Position numbers and translations under genes: made by a program
Part shown: one piece after another, positions 1 to 10,503 of the stretch
Numbering within the stretch: position 1 is the first letter of the stretch
Layout: each line of letters starts with the position of its first letter
Assembly: GCA_902515355.1 (NCBI GenBank)
Contig: CABXUA010000001.1
Location: 40,048 to 104,047, forward strand
Origin: an uncultured Pelagibacteraceae bacterium
GTDB lineage: Bacteria; Pseudomonadota; Alphaproteobacteria; Pelagibacterales; Pelagibacteraceae
Length of the DNA stretch: 64,000 bases
Reading direction: 5' to 3'
The notes under the pieces: generated by a model
The model's input: only the letters and a program-made list of their open reading frames with translations
Told to the model about the DNA's origin: nothing
Databases searched by the model: none

Positions 1-237
1 AACTGGGAGAGATTTTTCTAGACCAGCTCCCCTTTTGCTCTCTAAACTAGTTCTATTTGCTTTGTCGTAAGATGTTTTGTAAATAAATCCAATTCCAAGT
101 TTTTGAGTTATCTCCTTTAACTTACTAGCAGTATTTATCGCATGTTGTTCATTTTCTAACTGACAAGGTCCTGCTATAAGAATGAATTGATTAGTATTTG
201 AAATATTCAGCTTACCGCATTTAATCGTTTTGCCCAT
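1..237 (-). CDS. kdsA: 3-deoxy-8-phosphooctulonate synthase (KdsA), N-terminal part, truncated by window start
   Basis: Minus-strand translation [43 protein letters not shown]...[14 protein letters not shown] matches the KdsA N-terminus; ATG at 237-235 overlaps the pyrG stop codon (TGATG). Confidence 0.9.
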   Translation of the reverse strand, partial: MGKTIKCGKLNISNTNQFILIAGPCQLENEQHAINTASKLKEITQKLGIGFIYKTSYDKANRTSLESKRGAGLEKSLPV

Positions 238-1862
238 CAGTTCAAACCTTTCCTTTTTTCAGCTGCTTTAATAAAAGAAGAAAATAACGGATGTGGAGTA
301 AAAGGTCTTGACTTAAATTCTGGATGAAACTGAACACCTATAAACCAAGGATGATTTTTTAATTCTATAATTTCAGGCAAAGTTCCGTCTGGAGATAAAG
401 CAGAGAAAATCAATCCTTTTTTTTCAAATTCATTTTTATATTTGATATTAACTTCATATCTGTGTCTGTGTCTTTCTTTTATTCTTTTTGTTGAATAAAT
501 CCTAGAAATTAAGGAATTATTTTTTAATACAGCGTCATATAAACCTAACCTCATAGTTCCACCTAAATTTTTTTCAGTACCTTTAATAATCTTTTTACCT
601 TTTTGCCATTCTTCTAATAAACCCACAACAGGAGTGCAAATATTGCCAAATTCACTAGTTGATGCATTTTTTATGTTTAATAAATTTCTCGCAGCTTCTA
701 TTATCGCCATTTGCATACCAAAACAAATTCCAAAGAAAGGTATATTATTTAATCTTGCGTATTTTATGGCAGCAATTTTACCTTCACTACCTCTTTTTCC
801 AAATCCACCAGGAATAAGTATTCCTGAGACATCTTTTAATAATGGCTTTACTTGTTGGATTTTAAGGTTTTCTGAGTCAATTCTTTTTAAATTAACTTTA
901 AGGTTATTAGATATTCCACCATGTGTTAAAGCTTCATCTAAAGATTTGTAGGCATCTTTTAAATTAACATATTTGCCTATGATACCTATATTTACGTCTT
1001 TTCTTGAACCCAATACTTTTGAAGTAATATTTTTCCATTTTGACAAGTCGGGTGTTTTTTTTGTCTTGATTTTAAAGAATGATAACACTCTCTGATCTAA
1101 TTTTTCTTTATAAAAACTTATTGGCGCCTCATAAATTGTTTTAACATCGACTGTTTCTATTACATTTTCAATTTGAACGTTACAGAATAAAGATATTTTT
1201 TTTCTTTCTGCAGTTGGGATTTTTTTTTCTGATCTACAAATAATTATATCTGGTTGGATTCCTAAACTTCTTAATTCTTTTACAGAATGTTGGGTAGGTT
1301 TTGTTTTTAATTCGCCAGATGCTTTAAGGTAAGGAACTAAAGTAAGATGAATAAATAAACTATTATCTTTCCCTTCTTCATTCGAAAACTGTCTTATTGC
1401 TTCTAAAAATGGTAAACTTTCGATATCTCCTACAGTGCCACCAATTTCACAAATTATAAAATCTTCATTTTTAACGTTTTGAGAAATAAATTTTTTAATT
1501 CGATTTGTGACATGGGGTACAACTTGAACAGTGCCACCTAAATAATCTCCTTTTCTCTCTTTTTTAATTATGTCGCTATAGATCCCACCAGTTGTGATAT
1601 TGTCGGATTGTGTTGCTGAAATTCCAGTAAATCTTTCGTAATGACCTATATCCAAGTCTGTCTCTGCTCCATCATCTGTAACAAAGACTTCCCCGTGCTG
1701 AAATGGATTCATTGTTCCAGGATCTACGTTTAAATAAGGATCTAATTTTCTTACTCTTACTTTATAACCCCTCAATTGAAGTAGTGAAGCTAATGAAGCT
1801 GAAGAGAGACCTTTACCTAATGATGAAACCACGCCGCCAGTTACGAAAATATATCGCGCCAT
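237..1862 (-). CDS. pyrG: CTP synthase
   Basis: 541 aa, [35 protein letters not shown] plus C-terminal class I glutamine amidotransferase ([17 protein letters not shown]). Confidence 0.98.
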   Translation of the reverse strand: MARYIFVTGGVVSSLGKGLSSASLASLLQLRGYKVRVRKLDPYLNVDPGTMNPFQHGEVFVTDDGAETDLDIGHYERFTGISATQSDNITTGGIYSDIIKKERKGDYLGGTVQVVPHVTNRIKKFISQNVKNEDFIICEIGGTVGDIESLPFLEAIRQFSNEEGKDNSLFIHLTLVPYLKASGELKTKPTQHSVKELRSLGIQPDIIICRSEKKIPTAERKKISLFCNVQIENVIETVDVKTIYEAPISFYKEKLDQRVLSFFKIKTKKTPDLSKWKNITSKVLGSRKDVNIGIIGKYVNLKDAYKSLDEALTHGGISNNLKVNLKRIDSENLKIQQVKPLLKDVSGILIPGGFGKRGSEGKIAAIKYARLNNIPFFGICFGMQMAIIEAARNLLNIKNASTSEFGNICTPVVGLLEEWQKGKKIIKGTEKNLGGTMRLGLYDAVLKNNSLISRIYSTKRIKERHRHRYEVNIKYKNEFEKKGLIFSALSPDGTLPEIIELKNHPWFIGVQFHPEFKSRPFTPHPLFSSFIKAAEKRKGLN

Positions 1863-1901
1863 GGAAGTATGTTATACTATATTATTTTTAAATGACAAAG
1901 C

Positions 1902-2204
1902 TTATTTAGAAGACTCTGGAATTTGAGGAAGACTTGAGTCTTGTTTTTCTTCTTTTTCAAGAACAGATTGAACTTCGCGAATCTCGTCTCTGGAAATAAC
2001 TACTAGTGCAATGCTGGTAATAATAAACAAAGCAGCAACAATAGAAGTAAATTTAGTCAAAAAACTTCCAACCGATCTTGCGGATGTGAAACTATCTTGT
2101 GAAACGCCTAAACCAAGAGCTCCACCCTCCGATCTTTGCAATAAAATAACTATTACGAGTATTACTGCCAAGATTACATTAACTGCAATTAAAATATTTT
2201 CCAT
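1902..2204 (-). CDS. secG: Preprotein translocase subunit SecG
   Basis: 100 aa, two hydrophobic segments, VILLQRSEGGALGLG motif; between pyrG and tpiA. Confidence 0.93.
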   Translation of the reverse strand: MENILIAVNVILAVILVIVILLQRSEGGALGLGVSQDSFTSARSVGSFLTKFTSIVAALFIITSIALVVISRDEIREVQSVLEKEEKQDSSLPQIPESSK

Positions 2205-2209
2205 AGCAT

Positions 2210-2971
2210 CTATCTATAGTAATTTTTTATTATATCAATGAATTTTTTAGATGTTTTTGAAGCTCCGCCAATTAAAAAACCATCTAAAATTTTAATTGAA
2301 TTAAATTGTTGAATATTTGTGCTATCTACAGAACCTCCATAAAGAACTTTGATAGAATTATTTCTTTTAAAGATTTTTTTCAAACTTTTTTTAATAAAAA
2401 AAATAGTTTTTGATAATTCGGAAATCTTAGGAATTTTACCTGTACCAATAGACCATATTGGTTCATAAGCAATTATAATATTTCCTTTATTAAATTTTTT
2501 TTCTAAAACGTTTGACAATTGTTTCTTTAAAACCTTGTTAGTAAATTTTTTATTTTTTTGAGTTTTGTTTTCTCCGATACAAAATATTACATTAATTTTA
2601 TTTTTTAAGGCGAATGTAACTTTTTTTTTAAGTATTGAATCATTATCTCCTTCAGCTCTATTATCTGAATGTCCTATAATTACATATTTTGCCCCAAGTT
2701 TTTTGATCATATATGGGCTGATCGCTCCAGTATCAGAACTAAATTTTTCTTTATAAAAACAGTTTTGAGCACCAATAAGAACTCTTTTGTTTTTAAGTGC
2801 CTTAGAAAATGTTTCTAACAATGTGAAAGGCGGAGTAATTATTGCTTTATATTTTTTATTGTATTTTTTATCCAAATTTACAAATGCGTTAATCTTATTT
2901 ACTATATTTATTGATTTGGGAACTCCAAACATTTTCCAATTTCCAACAAAGTATCTCATCTTATTTGCCAT
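2210..2971 (-). CDS. tpiA: Triosephosphate isomerase
   Basis: FVGNWKMFG, IGAQN, GHSDNR, AYEPIWSIGTGK, LYGGSV motifs. Confidence 0.97.
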   Translation of the reverse strand: MANKMRYFVGNWKMFGVPKSINIVNKINAFVNLDKKYNKKYKAIITPPFTLLETFSKALKNKRVLIGAQNCFYKEKFSSDTGAISPYMIKKLGAKYVIIGHSDNRAEGDNDSILKKKVTFALKNKINVIFCIGENKTQKNKKFTNKVLKKQLSNVLEKKFNKGNIIIAYEPIWSIGTGKIPKISELSKTIFFIKKSLKKIFKRNNSIKVLYGGSVDSTNIQQFNSIKILDGFLIGGASKTSKKFIDIIKNYYR

Positions 2972-3026
2972 AATTATGAATTTGATCTATAGGTGTATAA
3001 AATTATTACTTTAATAGAATATAAAA

Positions 3027-4481
3027 ATGTTTTCATCAATAGGAAAATTTTCTAAGTCAATATCAATCAAAATTTTGGTTGGGATCATCATTTTGCCTTT
3101 TGTCTTTTGGGGTATGGGCGATATATTTAGAGGTGGAAATCAAAATATTCTAGCTACTATCGACTCAGATAAAATTAGTTCTAAAGAATTTTTCAATTAT
3201 TTGAATAGATTAAATCTGACAGAAAAAGAACAGAAAGATTTAACTAAAACGAATTTAATGGAAAGAATTCTTTCAGAGTATATTGGTAAGACAATAATTG
3301 ATTTAGAAATAGAAGATTTTGGAATTATTTTAACAGACTCGTCACTTAAAGATTATATAATTAATGACAAAACTTTTTATAAAAACAAAAAGTTTTCCAG
3401 AGCTGAATATGAAAAATTTTTATTAAAGAGTGGTTTGTCAGCTCCTAGTTTTGAAAAAAATATTTCAGATCAAGAAAAGAAGAGACAGTTATTATCTTAT
3501 TTAGCACAAGGATTATATGTTTCAGATTTTTTAATCCAGAGTTCTTTCAGCAAAGAAAATCAAATTAAAAATATTAAATACATAAATTTAAATAATTACT
3601 ATGACAAAAGAACAATTACAAAGGAGGAGATAAATAAAACCTACATAGAAAACAAAAATTTATTTCAACAAACTTATAAAAGCATAAATTTTATAGAACT
3701 TAAACCTGATAAACTTGTCGGCGATAAGGATTATTCCGAGAATTATTTCAAAAAAATTGATAAAATAGAAAATGATATCTTGGACGGTGTTACTCTTGAG
3801 TTGGTGGCAAATAATAATAATTTAACAGTTATTAAAACAGATGAAGTGAATAACCAAAAAAACAATATATTGGGAATTAAGGAAACATCTATTGACGATG
3901 ATTTATTTAATGAATTTTTTAAAATTAAAAGTTTAAATTCTCCTGAGTTAATAAATTTTAAAAATAAATATTATATTGCTCAAATTTCTTCACAAAATAA
4001 AATTGCAGGAAAAATTAATGACAGGCCAGTTAATGACGCAATAATTAAACAAATAAAAATTAAAAATATAATAGAAAACAACATTAAAATCTCGAAGGAA
4101 ATTTCAAAAGGAGACTTTAAAGAATCGAATATGGAAGAATATGCAAAGAAAAATAGTATTGATGTAAAAAAAACTCAATTAAAAAATCTTAAAAATAATG
4201 AGATTTTTAGTGAAGATATAATTAAAGAAATATTCAAAATGAATGATAAACAAATAAATTTAATTACTGATAGTACCTTATCAAAAAATTTTATAGTTTA
4301 TATTGATAATACAAAAAAAATATCAATAGAAAAAAATTCTAAGGATTATGAAAAGTATAAATCTCAAGCTAAATTAAATTTAGCAAGAGATATATATAAT
4401 GTTTATGATAAAAGTATAAATAATAAGTATAAAATTGATGTAAATAACAAGGCACTTGAAAGAATTAAAAACTCATTTTAA
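3027..4481 (+). CDS. SurA N-terminal domain / PpiD-like periplasmic folding factor
   Basis: N-terminal membrane anchor (ISIKILVGIIILPFVFWGMGDIFRGG) followed by a SurA_N_3-like region; upstream of trpE as in other alphaproteobacteria. Confidence 0.8.
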   Translation: MFSSIGKFSKSISIKILVGIIILPFVFWGMGDIFRGGNQNILATIDSDKISSKEFFNYLNRLNLTEKEQKDLTKTNLMERILSEYIGKTIIDLEIEDFGIILTDSSLKDYIINDKTFYKNKKFSRAEYEKFLLKSGLSAPSFEKNISDQEKKRQLLSYLAQGLYVSDFLIQSSFSKENQIKNIKYINLNNYYDKRTITKEEINKTYIENKNLFQQTYKSINFIELKPDKLVGDKDYSENYFKKIDKIENDILDGVTLELVANNNNLTVIKTDEVNNQKNNILGIKETSIDDDLFNEFFKIKSLNSPELINFKNKYYIAQISSQNKIAGKINDRPVNDAIIKQIKIKNIIENNIKISKEISKGDFKESNMEEYAKKNSIDVKKTQLKNLKNNEIFSEDIIKEIFKMNDKQINLITDSTLSKNFIVYIDNTKKISIEKNSKDYEKYKSQAKLNLARDIYNVYDKSINNKYKIDVNNKALERIKNSF

Positions 4482-5938
4482 TGAAACTAAATACTAGTTT
4501 TGTAAACTTCAAAAAAAACCATAAAAATAAAAAAGATCAAATTTTATTTTTTTCTAGAAAATGTAAAGATTATTCAAAAATCGAAAATTTATTTAAATTT
4601 CTTTTAGTCGAAAAAAACAGCTTTATTTTTGAGTCTGTTGAAAAAGGAAAAATTAGAGGCAGATATACAATAATAGGTCTGAACCCTGATAAGACATGGG
4701 ATATTAATAAAAACATTATAACTTACATAACTGAAGATAAAAAAAGAAAGATTAAGTCTAAACCCCTTAATTTTTTAAATAATTTATTAAATAATTTTAA
4801 TAATAAGATTCCAAAGGAATTGCCTAATATGGCCTCTATGTTAGTTGGTTATTTTTCTTATGATGTAATCAAATATTTAGAAAAAATTCCAAATAAATGT
4901 AAAGATGACCTCAATATTCCTGACGTTAGGCTGACGAGACCTAGAACTTTAATTATCTATGATAATTTAAAAAAAAAAATATATTATATAGAAAATATTT
5001 ATTCTGATATTCCAATTAAGAACTATTATGAAAAATATCAAAAAATCAAAGATAATTTTAACATGTTTCAAGAATATGAAAATATTAAACTACCTGATAA
5101 GTTTATCTTCAAATCAAATAAAAATAAAATAAAATCAAATATTTCAAAAAATAAATATAAATCTATAGTAATTAAAGCTAAAGATCATATAGCTAAAGGA
5201 GATATTTTTCAGGTGGTACTTAGTCAAAGATTTGAAAGAAAATTTGAAAAACACCCATTGGAAATTTATAACCATCTAAGAAAATCTAATCCCTCACCAT
5301 TTATGTTTTACTTTAACTATGAAGACTTCAAAGTTATAGGTAGTAGTCCCGAAATATTAGTAAGATTAAGAAATAATAAGATAACTGTAAGACCTATAGC
5401 CGGAACTAGACCTAGAGGCAAAAATAAGTTTCATGACAAAAAATATAAAAATGAGCTTCTCAAAGATAAGAAAGAACTTGCAGAGCACTTAATGTTATTA
5501 GACTTAGGTCGAAACGATGTGGGCAAAGTCTCTAAAATTAACACTGTCAAAGTTACCGAAAGTTTTAAAATAGAAAAATATTCTCATGTAATGCACATCG
5601 TATCTAACGTTGTAGGTACTTTTAACAACAAAACCTCAATTTTTGAAACACTTTTGTCAGGTTTTCCTGCTGGCACAGTTAGCGGCGCACCGAAAATAAG
5701 AGCTATGGAAATAATTGATAATTTAGAAAAAAACAAAAGGAAACTTTATGCTGGCGGGATTGGCTATTTTACCCCAAATAAAGAATTTGATACTTGTATA
5801 GCTCTCAGAACAGCCTTGATAAAGAATAATAAGTTTTATGTTCAATCTGGCGCAGGAATTGTTGCTGACAGCAATCCAGAAAGAGAATATCAAGAAACAG
5901 TAAATAAAGCCAAAGCCTTGATGAAAGCGATTGATTAA
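4481..5938 (+). CDS. trpE: Anthranilate synthase component I
   Basis: Chorismate-binding motifs ([53 protein letters not shown]). Confidence 0.97.
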   Translation: MKLNTSFVNFKKNHKNKKDQILFFSRKCKDYSKIENLFKFLLVEKNSFIFESVEKGKIRGRYTIIGLNPDKTWDINKNIITYITEDKKRKIKSKPLNFLNNLLNNFNNKIPKELPNMASMLVGYFSYDVIKYLEKIPNKCKDDLNIPDVRLTRPRTLIIYDNLKKKIYYIENIYSDIPIKNYYEKYQKIKDNFNMFQEYENIKLPDKFIFKSNKNKIKSNISKNKYKSIVIKAKDHIAKGDIFQVVLSQRFERKFEKHPLEIYNHLRKSNPSPFMFYFNYEDFKVIGSSPEILVRLRNNKITVRPIAGTRPRGKNKFHDKKYKNELLKDKKELAEHLMLLDLGRNDVGKVSKINTVKVTESFKIEKYSHVMHIVSNVVGTFNNKTSIFETLLSGFPAGTVSGAPKIRAMEIIDNLEKNKRKLYAGGIGYFTPNKEFDTCIALRTALIKNNKFYVQSGAGIVADSNPEREYQETVNKAKALMKAID

Positions 5939-6508
5939 ATGAAAGTTTTGCTAATAGATAATTACGATAGTTTTACTTACAACTTATATCACTACCTTTC
6001 TCATTTAGGATGTAGTGTCGATGTATTTAGAAATGATAAAATAGATTCAAATAAAATAAAAAGAAATAAGTATAAAAAAATTGTAATATCTCCAGGACCA
6101 GGAAATCCCAATCAAACAGGAAACTGTTTGAAGATTGTTAAGAATCTTCATAAAAGAATTCCAATTCTTGGTGTATGTTTGGGCCATCAGATCATTGGAC
6201 AGGTTTTTGGGGCAAAAATTATTAGAGCAAGGAATCTAATGCATGGTAAAATGAGTAAAATTAATCATAAAAAATTAGGTATATTTAAAAATTTTAAAAA
6301 TAATTTTTTGGCTACTAGATACCACAGTTTAGTAATTGATAGGAAAAAATTGCCAAAATCTCTTATTATTACTGCGGAAACAAAGAATAAAACTATTATG
6401 GGGATAATGCATAAAAGATATAACATTCATGGAGTACAATTTCATCCTGAAAGTATTAACACTAAGGTAGGACTGAAATTGATAAATAACTTTCTAAAAT
6501 ATAAATAA
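5939..6508 (+). CDS. trpG: Anthranilate synthase component II (glutamine amidotransferase)
   Basis: LLIDNYDSFTYNL, SPGPGNP, GVCLGHQ, GVQFHPES. Confidence 0.97.
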   Translation: MKVLLIDNYDSFTYNLYHYLSHLGCSVDVFRNDKIDSNKIKRNKYKKIVISPGPGNPNQTGNCLKIVKNLHKRIPILGVCLGHQIIGQVFGAKIIRARNLMHGKMSKINHKKLGIFKNFKNNFLATRYHSLVIDRKKLPKSLIITAETKNKTIMGIMHKRYNIHGVQFHPESINTKVGLKLINNFLKYK

Positions 6509-6509
6509 A

Positions 6510-7502
6510 ATGGACAAAATTATCAATAAACTAAAAAATAAAGAGAACTTAAGTTTTGAAGAAAGCAAGTCTGCTTTTGAAAAAATTATGTCAGGAAAAG
6601 TTAAGGAAGAACTAATTCATGATTTTTTAATTTATTCATCTACCAAAGGAGAAACATCTGAGGAAATCGCTGGGGGTGTTTATGTTTTGAGAAACAAAGC
6701 AAATAACGTAAATGTGTCTGAAGATACAATAGACACATGTGGGACTGGAGGTGATGGAAAGAATACTTTAAATATTTCAACTGCAGCAGCACTTTTATTA
6801 TCAAGTTTTAACATTAAAGTAGCAAAACATGGAAATAAATCTGTATCATCAAAGTGTGGGTCAGCTGATGTACTAGATAAATTAAATATAGATATTAATC
6901 TTGGGCCTAAAGAAGTAGAGGCAAGTATAGACAAAAACAATTTTGGTTTTATGTTTGCTCCAGGCTATCATTCAGCCATGAAATATGTTGGGCCTGTAAG
7001 AAAAAAAATCGGCAAAAGAACAATATTTAATTTGATTGGTCCATTAAGTAGTCCAGCTAAAGTGAAAAGACAAGTAGTTGGGGTATTTAATAAAGATTTA
7101 CTTAAGATTTTTGGTGAAGCACTAAAAAATTTGGATTTAAATAAAGCAATAATAGTAAATAGTGAAGATGGTTTAGATGAAATTTCACCCTATGCTAATA
7201 CTAAAGTAGTTGAATTAGAAAACGAAAATATTAAAGAATATATTTTAAACCCTAAAGATTTAAACATTAAAGCAGGTAATTTTGAAAACTTAATTGGAAA
7301 AGGACCAGAATATAACGCTGAACAAATTAAGGAAATATTTAAAGGAAAAGATAACGATTTTTCTATTGCAGTTTGTTTAAATGCTGCAGCAGGTCTTTTG
7401 GTTGCTGAAAAATCAACAAATTTTAAAGAAGGTTATGAAAACCTGAGAAAACATATTCTATCAGGAAAAGTTATTAATCATCTTTCTAAACTAATTAAAT
7501 GA
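6510..7502 (+). CDS. trpD: Anthranilate phosphoribosyltransferase
   Basis: DTCGTGGDGKNTLNISTAAA, KHGNKSVSSKCGSADVL, FNLIGPLSSP. Confidence 0.97.
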   Translation: MDKIINKLKNKENLSFEESKSAFEKIMSGKVKEELIHDFLIYSSTKGETSEEIAGGVYVLRNKANNVNVSEDTIDTCGTGGDGKNTLNISTAAALLLSSFNIKVAKHGNKSVSSKCGSADVLDKLNIDINLGPKEVEASIDKNNFGFMFAPGYHSAMKYVGPVRKKIGKRTIFNLIGPLSSPAKVKRQVVGVFNKDLLKIFGEALKNLDLNKAIIVNSEDGLDEISPYANTKVVELENENIKEYILNPKDLNIKAGNFENLIGKGPEYNAEQIKEIFKGKDNDFSIAVCLNAAAGLLVAEKSTNFKEGYENLRKHILSGKVINHLSKLIK

Positions 7503-8293
7503 ACAATACTTTAGAAAAAATAATTTCTGATAAAAAAGAAAGCATTAAAAAATATAAAAATTCTTTTTCAATTTTAGACCTAAAAAATAAAATTTCTAAT
7601 TATAATAAATATTTTAATTTTAAAGATAAACTTAATCAAAAAAAAATTTCGGTAGTTGCAGAGATAAAAAAAGCGAGTCCATCTGCTGGTATTATTGTTA
7701 AAAATTTTGATCCGAAAGTTATTGCTAAACAATACTATGATTCTGGGGCTGATTGTCTTTCTGTTTTAACTGAAGAGAACTATTTCAAAGGTAAATTAGA
7801 TGATATTTACGAAATTAAAAAAGTAATAAAATTACCTATTTTGTGTAAAGATTTTTTAATAGAACCTTACCAGGTATATTTAGCTAAAAGTTTTGGTGCT
7901 GATGCTATTTTAATTATTTTATCTGCCGTAAACGAAAAAATTGCTAAAGAAATTTATAATACCGCAGAAAATTTAAATATGAGCACTATAGTTGAAGTGC
8001 ATACTGAAGAAGAAGCAAAAAATGCACTTAATTTTAAGAACGCAATTATTGGCATTAATAATAGAAATCTAAAAACACTGAAAACAGATATTCAAAAAAC
8101 TTATGATTTACATAAAGTGTTATCCAGCCATCCAGGACCGTTGCTTTGTGAAAGTGGAATTAAATCAGAAATAGAAGTTAAACAAATAGTAAAAAAAACT
8201 GGAATAAATAATTTTCTAATCGGTGAATCACTACTTAAAGATATTGATAAAAACTCTCATCTTTTATCTAAGATACTTCAAATAAAGCCGTGA
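7499..8293 (+). CDS. trpC: Indole-3-glycerol phosphate synthase
   Basis: AEIKKASPSAGII, CKDFLI, IGINNRNLKT, ESGI; overlaps the trpD end. Confidence 0.97.
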   Translation: MNNTLEKIISDKKESIKKYKNSFSILDLKNKISNYNKYFNFKDKLNQKKISVVAEIKKASPSAGIIVKNFDPKVIAKQYYDSGADCLSVLTEENYFKGKLDDIYEIKKVIKLPILCKDFLIEPYQVYLAKSFGADAILIILSAVNEKIAKEIYNTAENLNMSTIVEVHTEEEAKNALNFKNAIIGINNRNLKTLKTDIQKTYDLHKVLSSHPGPLLCESGIKSEIEVKQIVKKTGINNFLIGESLLKDIDKNSHLLSKILQIKP

Positions 8294-8325
8294 TTTAAGG
8301 CTAATTTAGCATTGATATTATAGTA

Positions 8326-8340
8326 GAACTTTTGTAGAAC
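8326..8340 (-). promoter_or_regulatory. LexA (SOS) box, GAAC-N7-GAAC (= GTTC-N7-GTTC on the minus strand)
   Basis: Exact match to the alphaproteobacterial LexA consensus GTTC-N7-GTTC, directly upstream of lexA. Confidence 0.85.
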
Positions 8341-8346
8341 ATAAAT

Positions 8347-8361
8347 GTACGAGGTTTGTTC
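8347..8361 (+). promoter_or_regulatory. Second, one-mismatch LexA box GTAC-N7-GTTC
   Basis: GTAC GAGGTTT GTTC ends 1 nt before the preferred lexA ATG (8363); centre-to-centre spacing of 21 bp to the first box. Confidence 0.55.
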
Positions 8362-8362
8362 T

Positions 8363-9037
8363 ATGCTTACAAAAAAACAAAAAAACTTATTAATTTATAT
8401 AAATAAGAAGATTAGATCGTCAGGGATTTCTCCCTCTTACGAAGAAATGAAAAATTCTCTCAACCTTAAGTCGAAATCAGGTATTCATAGGTTAATTTCT
8501 GCACTAGAGGAAAGAGGGTTTGTCAAAAGACTAGCTCATAAAGCAAGAGCACTCGAAGTTGTTAAATTACCTGAAAATGCAAGTGCTAACGACATATTCA
8601 ACTCATTTACACCTAGTGTTATAAAAGGCGGCTTAGACAAAAGTAAAAAAACTTCAAGCCAAGTTTCTGTCTTAGGAAGTATAGCTGCAGGGACCCCGAT
8701 TGAAGCTATACAACAAGAGGTTGATAAAGTAGCATTACCAGAAGACTTACAAAATAATGGAGAGCATTTTGGTTTAAAAATTAAAGGAGACTCAATGGTT
8801 GAGGCTGGTATTAATGACGGAGACACAGTCATCATTAAAAAAGCTTCTAACGCAGACAACGGGCAAATAGCTGTTGTATTAATTGACGATCAAGAAGCTA
8901 CTTTAAAAAGAATTAGAAAAAAAGGTAATACTATTGCTTTAGAAAGTGCAAACAAAAATTACGATACAAAAATCTATGCTGCCAGTAGAATAAAAATCCA
9001 GGGAAAACTGGTCTCTTTGTATAGAAACTTTCATTAA
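8363..9037 (+). CDS. lexA: LexA repressor (start corrected from 8345 to 8363)
   Basis: MLTKKQKNLLIYINKKIRSSGISPSYEEMKNSLNLKSKSGIHRLISALEERGF winged-helix domain plus S24 peptidase (GSIAAGTPIEA, KGDSMVEAGINDGD). The upstream start at 8345 would overlap the operator. Confidence 0.95.
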   Translation: MLTKKQKNLLIYINKKIRSSGISPSYEEMKNSLNLKSKSGIHRLISALEERGFVKRLAHKARALEVVKLPENASANDIFNSFTPSVIKGGLDKSKKTSSQVSVLGSIAAGTPIEAIQQEVDKVALPEDLQNNGEHFGLKIKGDSMVEAGINDGDTVIIKKASNADNGQIAVVLIDDQEATLKRIRKKGNTIALESANKNYDTKIYAASRIKIQGKLVSLYRNFH

Positions 9038-9056
9038 AATAGTCTAATTAATTTAA

Positions 9057-10445
9057 ATGACTTTTATTTGTAGGTTTGCTCCCTCACCTACGGGACCTCT
9101 GCATATTGGCGGTGTAAGAACTGCACTATTCAATTGGCTACTAGCTAAAAAAAACAAAGGGAAATTTTATTTAAGAATAGAAGATACTGATAAAGAAAGA
9201 TCGAAAGACGAATTTAGAAAACAAATTATTTCCTCATTAAATTGGTTGGGTATAAAACACGATGGTAAAGAATATATACAATCTAAAAATATTAAAAAAC
9301 ATAAAGAAATAGCTGATGAGTTAATAAAGAAAGGATTCGCATACTATTGCTACTGTTCAGAAGATGAAATTAATGAACAAAAAGAAAAATGTAAAAAACA
9401 AGGGATACCTTATGTTTACAATAGAAAATGGAGAGATGCCAAAGATCTTAAAATTCCAGAGAATGTTAAACCAGTTGTTAGATTTAAAAGTAAAATTTCT
9501 GGAATGTCCTCAATTAAAGATTTAGTTCAAGGTGAAATGAGTCTTTCCAATCTAACAATTGAAGATTTTATAATTTTAAGACAAGATAACACTCCTACTT
9601 ACCAACTTTCTGCTACAGTTGATGATCATGAAATGGGAATAACTCATGTTATTAGAGGTGATGATCACAAGATTAATACCTTTAAACAAAAACAAATATA
9701 CAGTGCTTTGAATTGGGCTGTACCTGAATTTGCTCACATACCATTAATTCATAGTGAAACGGGGAAAAAACTTTCTAAAAGAGATAAAGCTTCTACAATT
9801 GACGATTATATTAAAACAGGAATTTTGTCAGATGCTCTTAGAAATTATTTATTGAGGTTGGGTTGGGCTCACAAAGATAAAGAAATTTTTTCCTTAGAGG
9901 AAAGCATTAATCTTTTTGATTTAAAAGGAGTTGGTAAATCTCCATCTAAACTTGATATGAGCAGAATTCTCTCCATTAATGAGTATTATATTAAGCACAT
10001 AGAAGAAAAAAAATTATTTGAATTATTGAAAAACTATTGTGAAAAATTCAACAAACCAGTCAAATCTTCTAAATCTAGCGTAATTTTAAAATCAATTAAT
10101 TTTTTAAAAAATAAAGCTAAAACACTTGAAGATATTTATCAGAATGCCCGATACATTCTTAATGATGAAGTTAAGATATCAGCAGAGGATAAAAATCTAA
10201 TCAATCAGTCTTCTAAGGCTATATTAAAGGACTTTCTTGATTCTTTTGAGAAAATTAAAAAAATAGATAAGAATAGTTTAGAAGAAATAATCAATAAATT
10301 GATAAAAGCTCATAAAACAAATTTTAAAGGTGTTGGGCAACCGTTGAGAATTGTTCTCACTGGTTCTAAATTTGGTCCAGCCGTTTACGATATTCTTCGC
10401 TCACTAGATAAAGAAGAAATTATTAAAAGACTTAAAAATATTTAA
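9057..10445 (+). CDS. gltX: Glutamyl-tRNA synthetase
   Basis: RFAPSPTGPLHIGGVRTALFNWL, KLSKRDKA. Confidence 0.97.
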   Translation: MTFICRFAPSPTGPLHIGGVRTALFNWLLAKKNKGKFYLRIEDTDKERSKDEFRKQIISSLNWLGIKHDGKEYIQSKNIKKHKEIADELIKKGFAYYCYCSEDEINEQKEKCKKQGIPYVYNRKWRDAKDLKIPENVKPVVRFKSKISGMSSIKDLVQGEMSLSNLTIEDFIILRQDNTPTYQLSATVDDHEMGITHVIRGDDHKINTFKQKQIYSALNWAVPEFAHIPLIHSETGKKLSKRDKASTIDDYIKTGILSDALRNYLLRLGWAHKDKEIFSLEESINLFDLKGVGKSPSKLDMSRILSINEYYIKHIEEKKLFELLKNYCEKFNKPVKSSKSSVILKSINFLKNKAKTLEDIYQNARYILNDEVKISAEDKNLINQSSKAILKDFLDSFEKIKKIDKNSLEEIINKLIKAHKTNFKGVGQPLRIVLTGSKFGPAVYDILRSLDKEEIIKRLKNI

Positions 10446-10462
10446 TTCAATCTGCGTCCTTT

Positions 10463-10492
10463 AAGTTTATTGAAATTCAACTCAATAAATTT
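10463..10492. repeat. 11-bp-arm inverted repeat (one G-U) between gltX and the ATP-grasp gene
   Basis: AAGTTTATTGA - AATTCAAC - TCAATAAATTT. Confidence 0.5.
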
Positions 10493-10503
10493 ATAAAAAC
10501 ATC

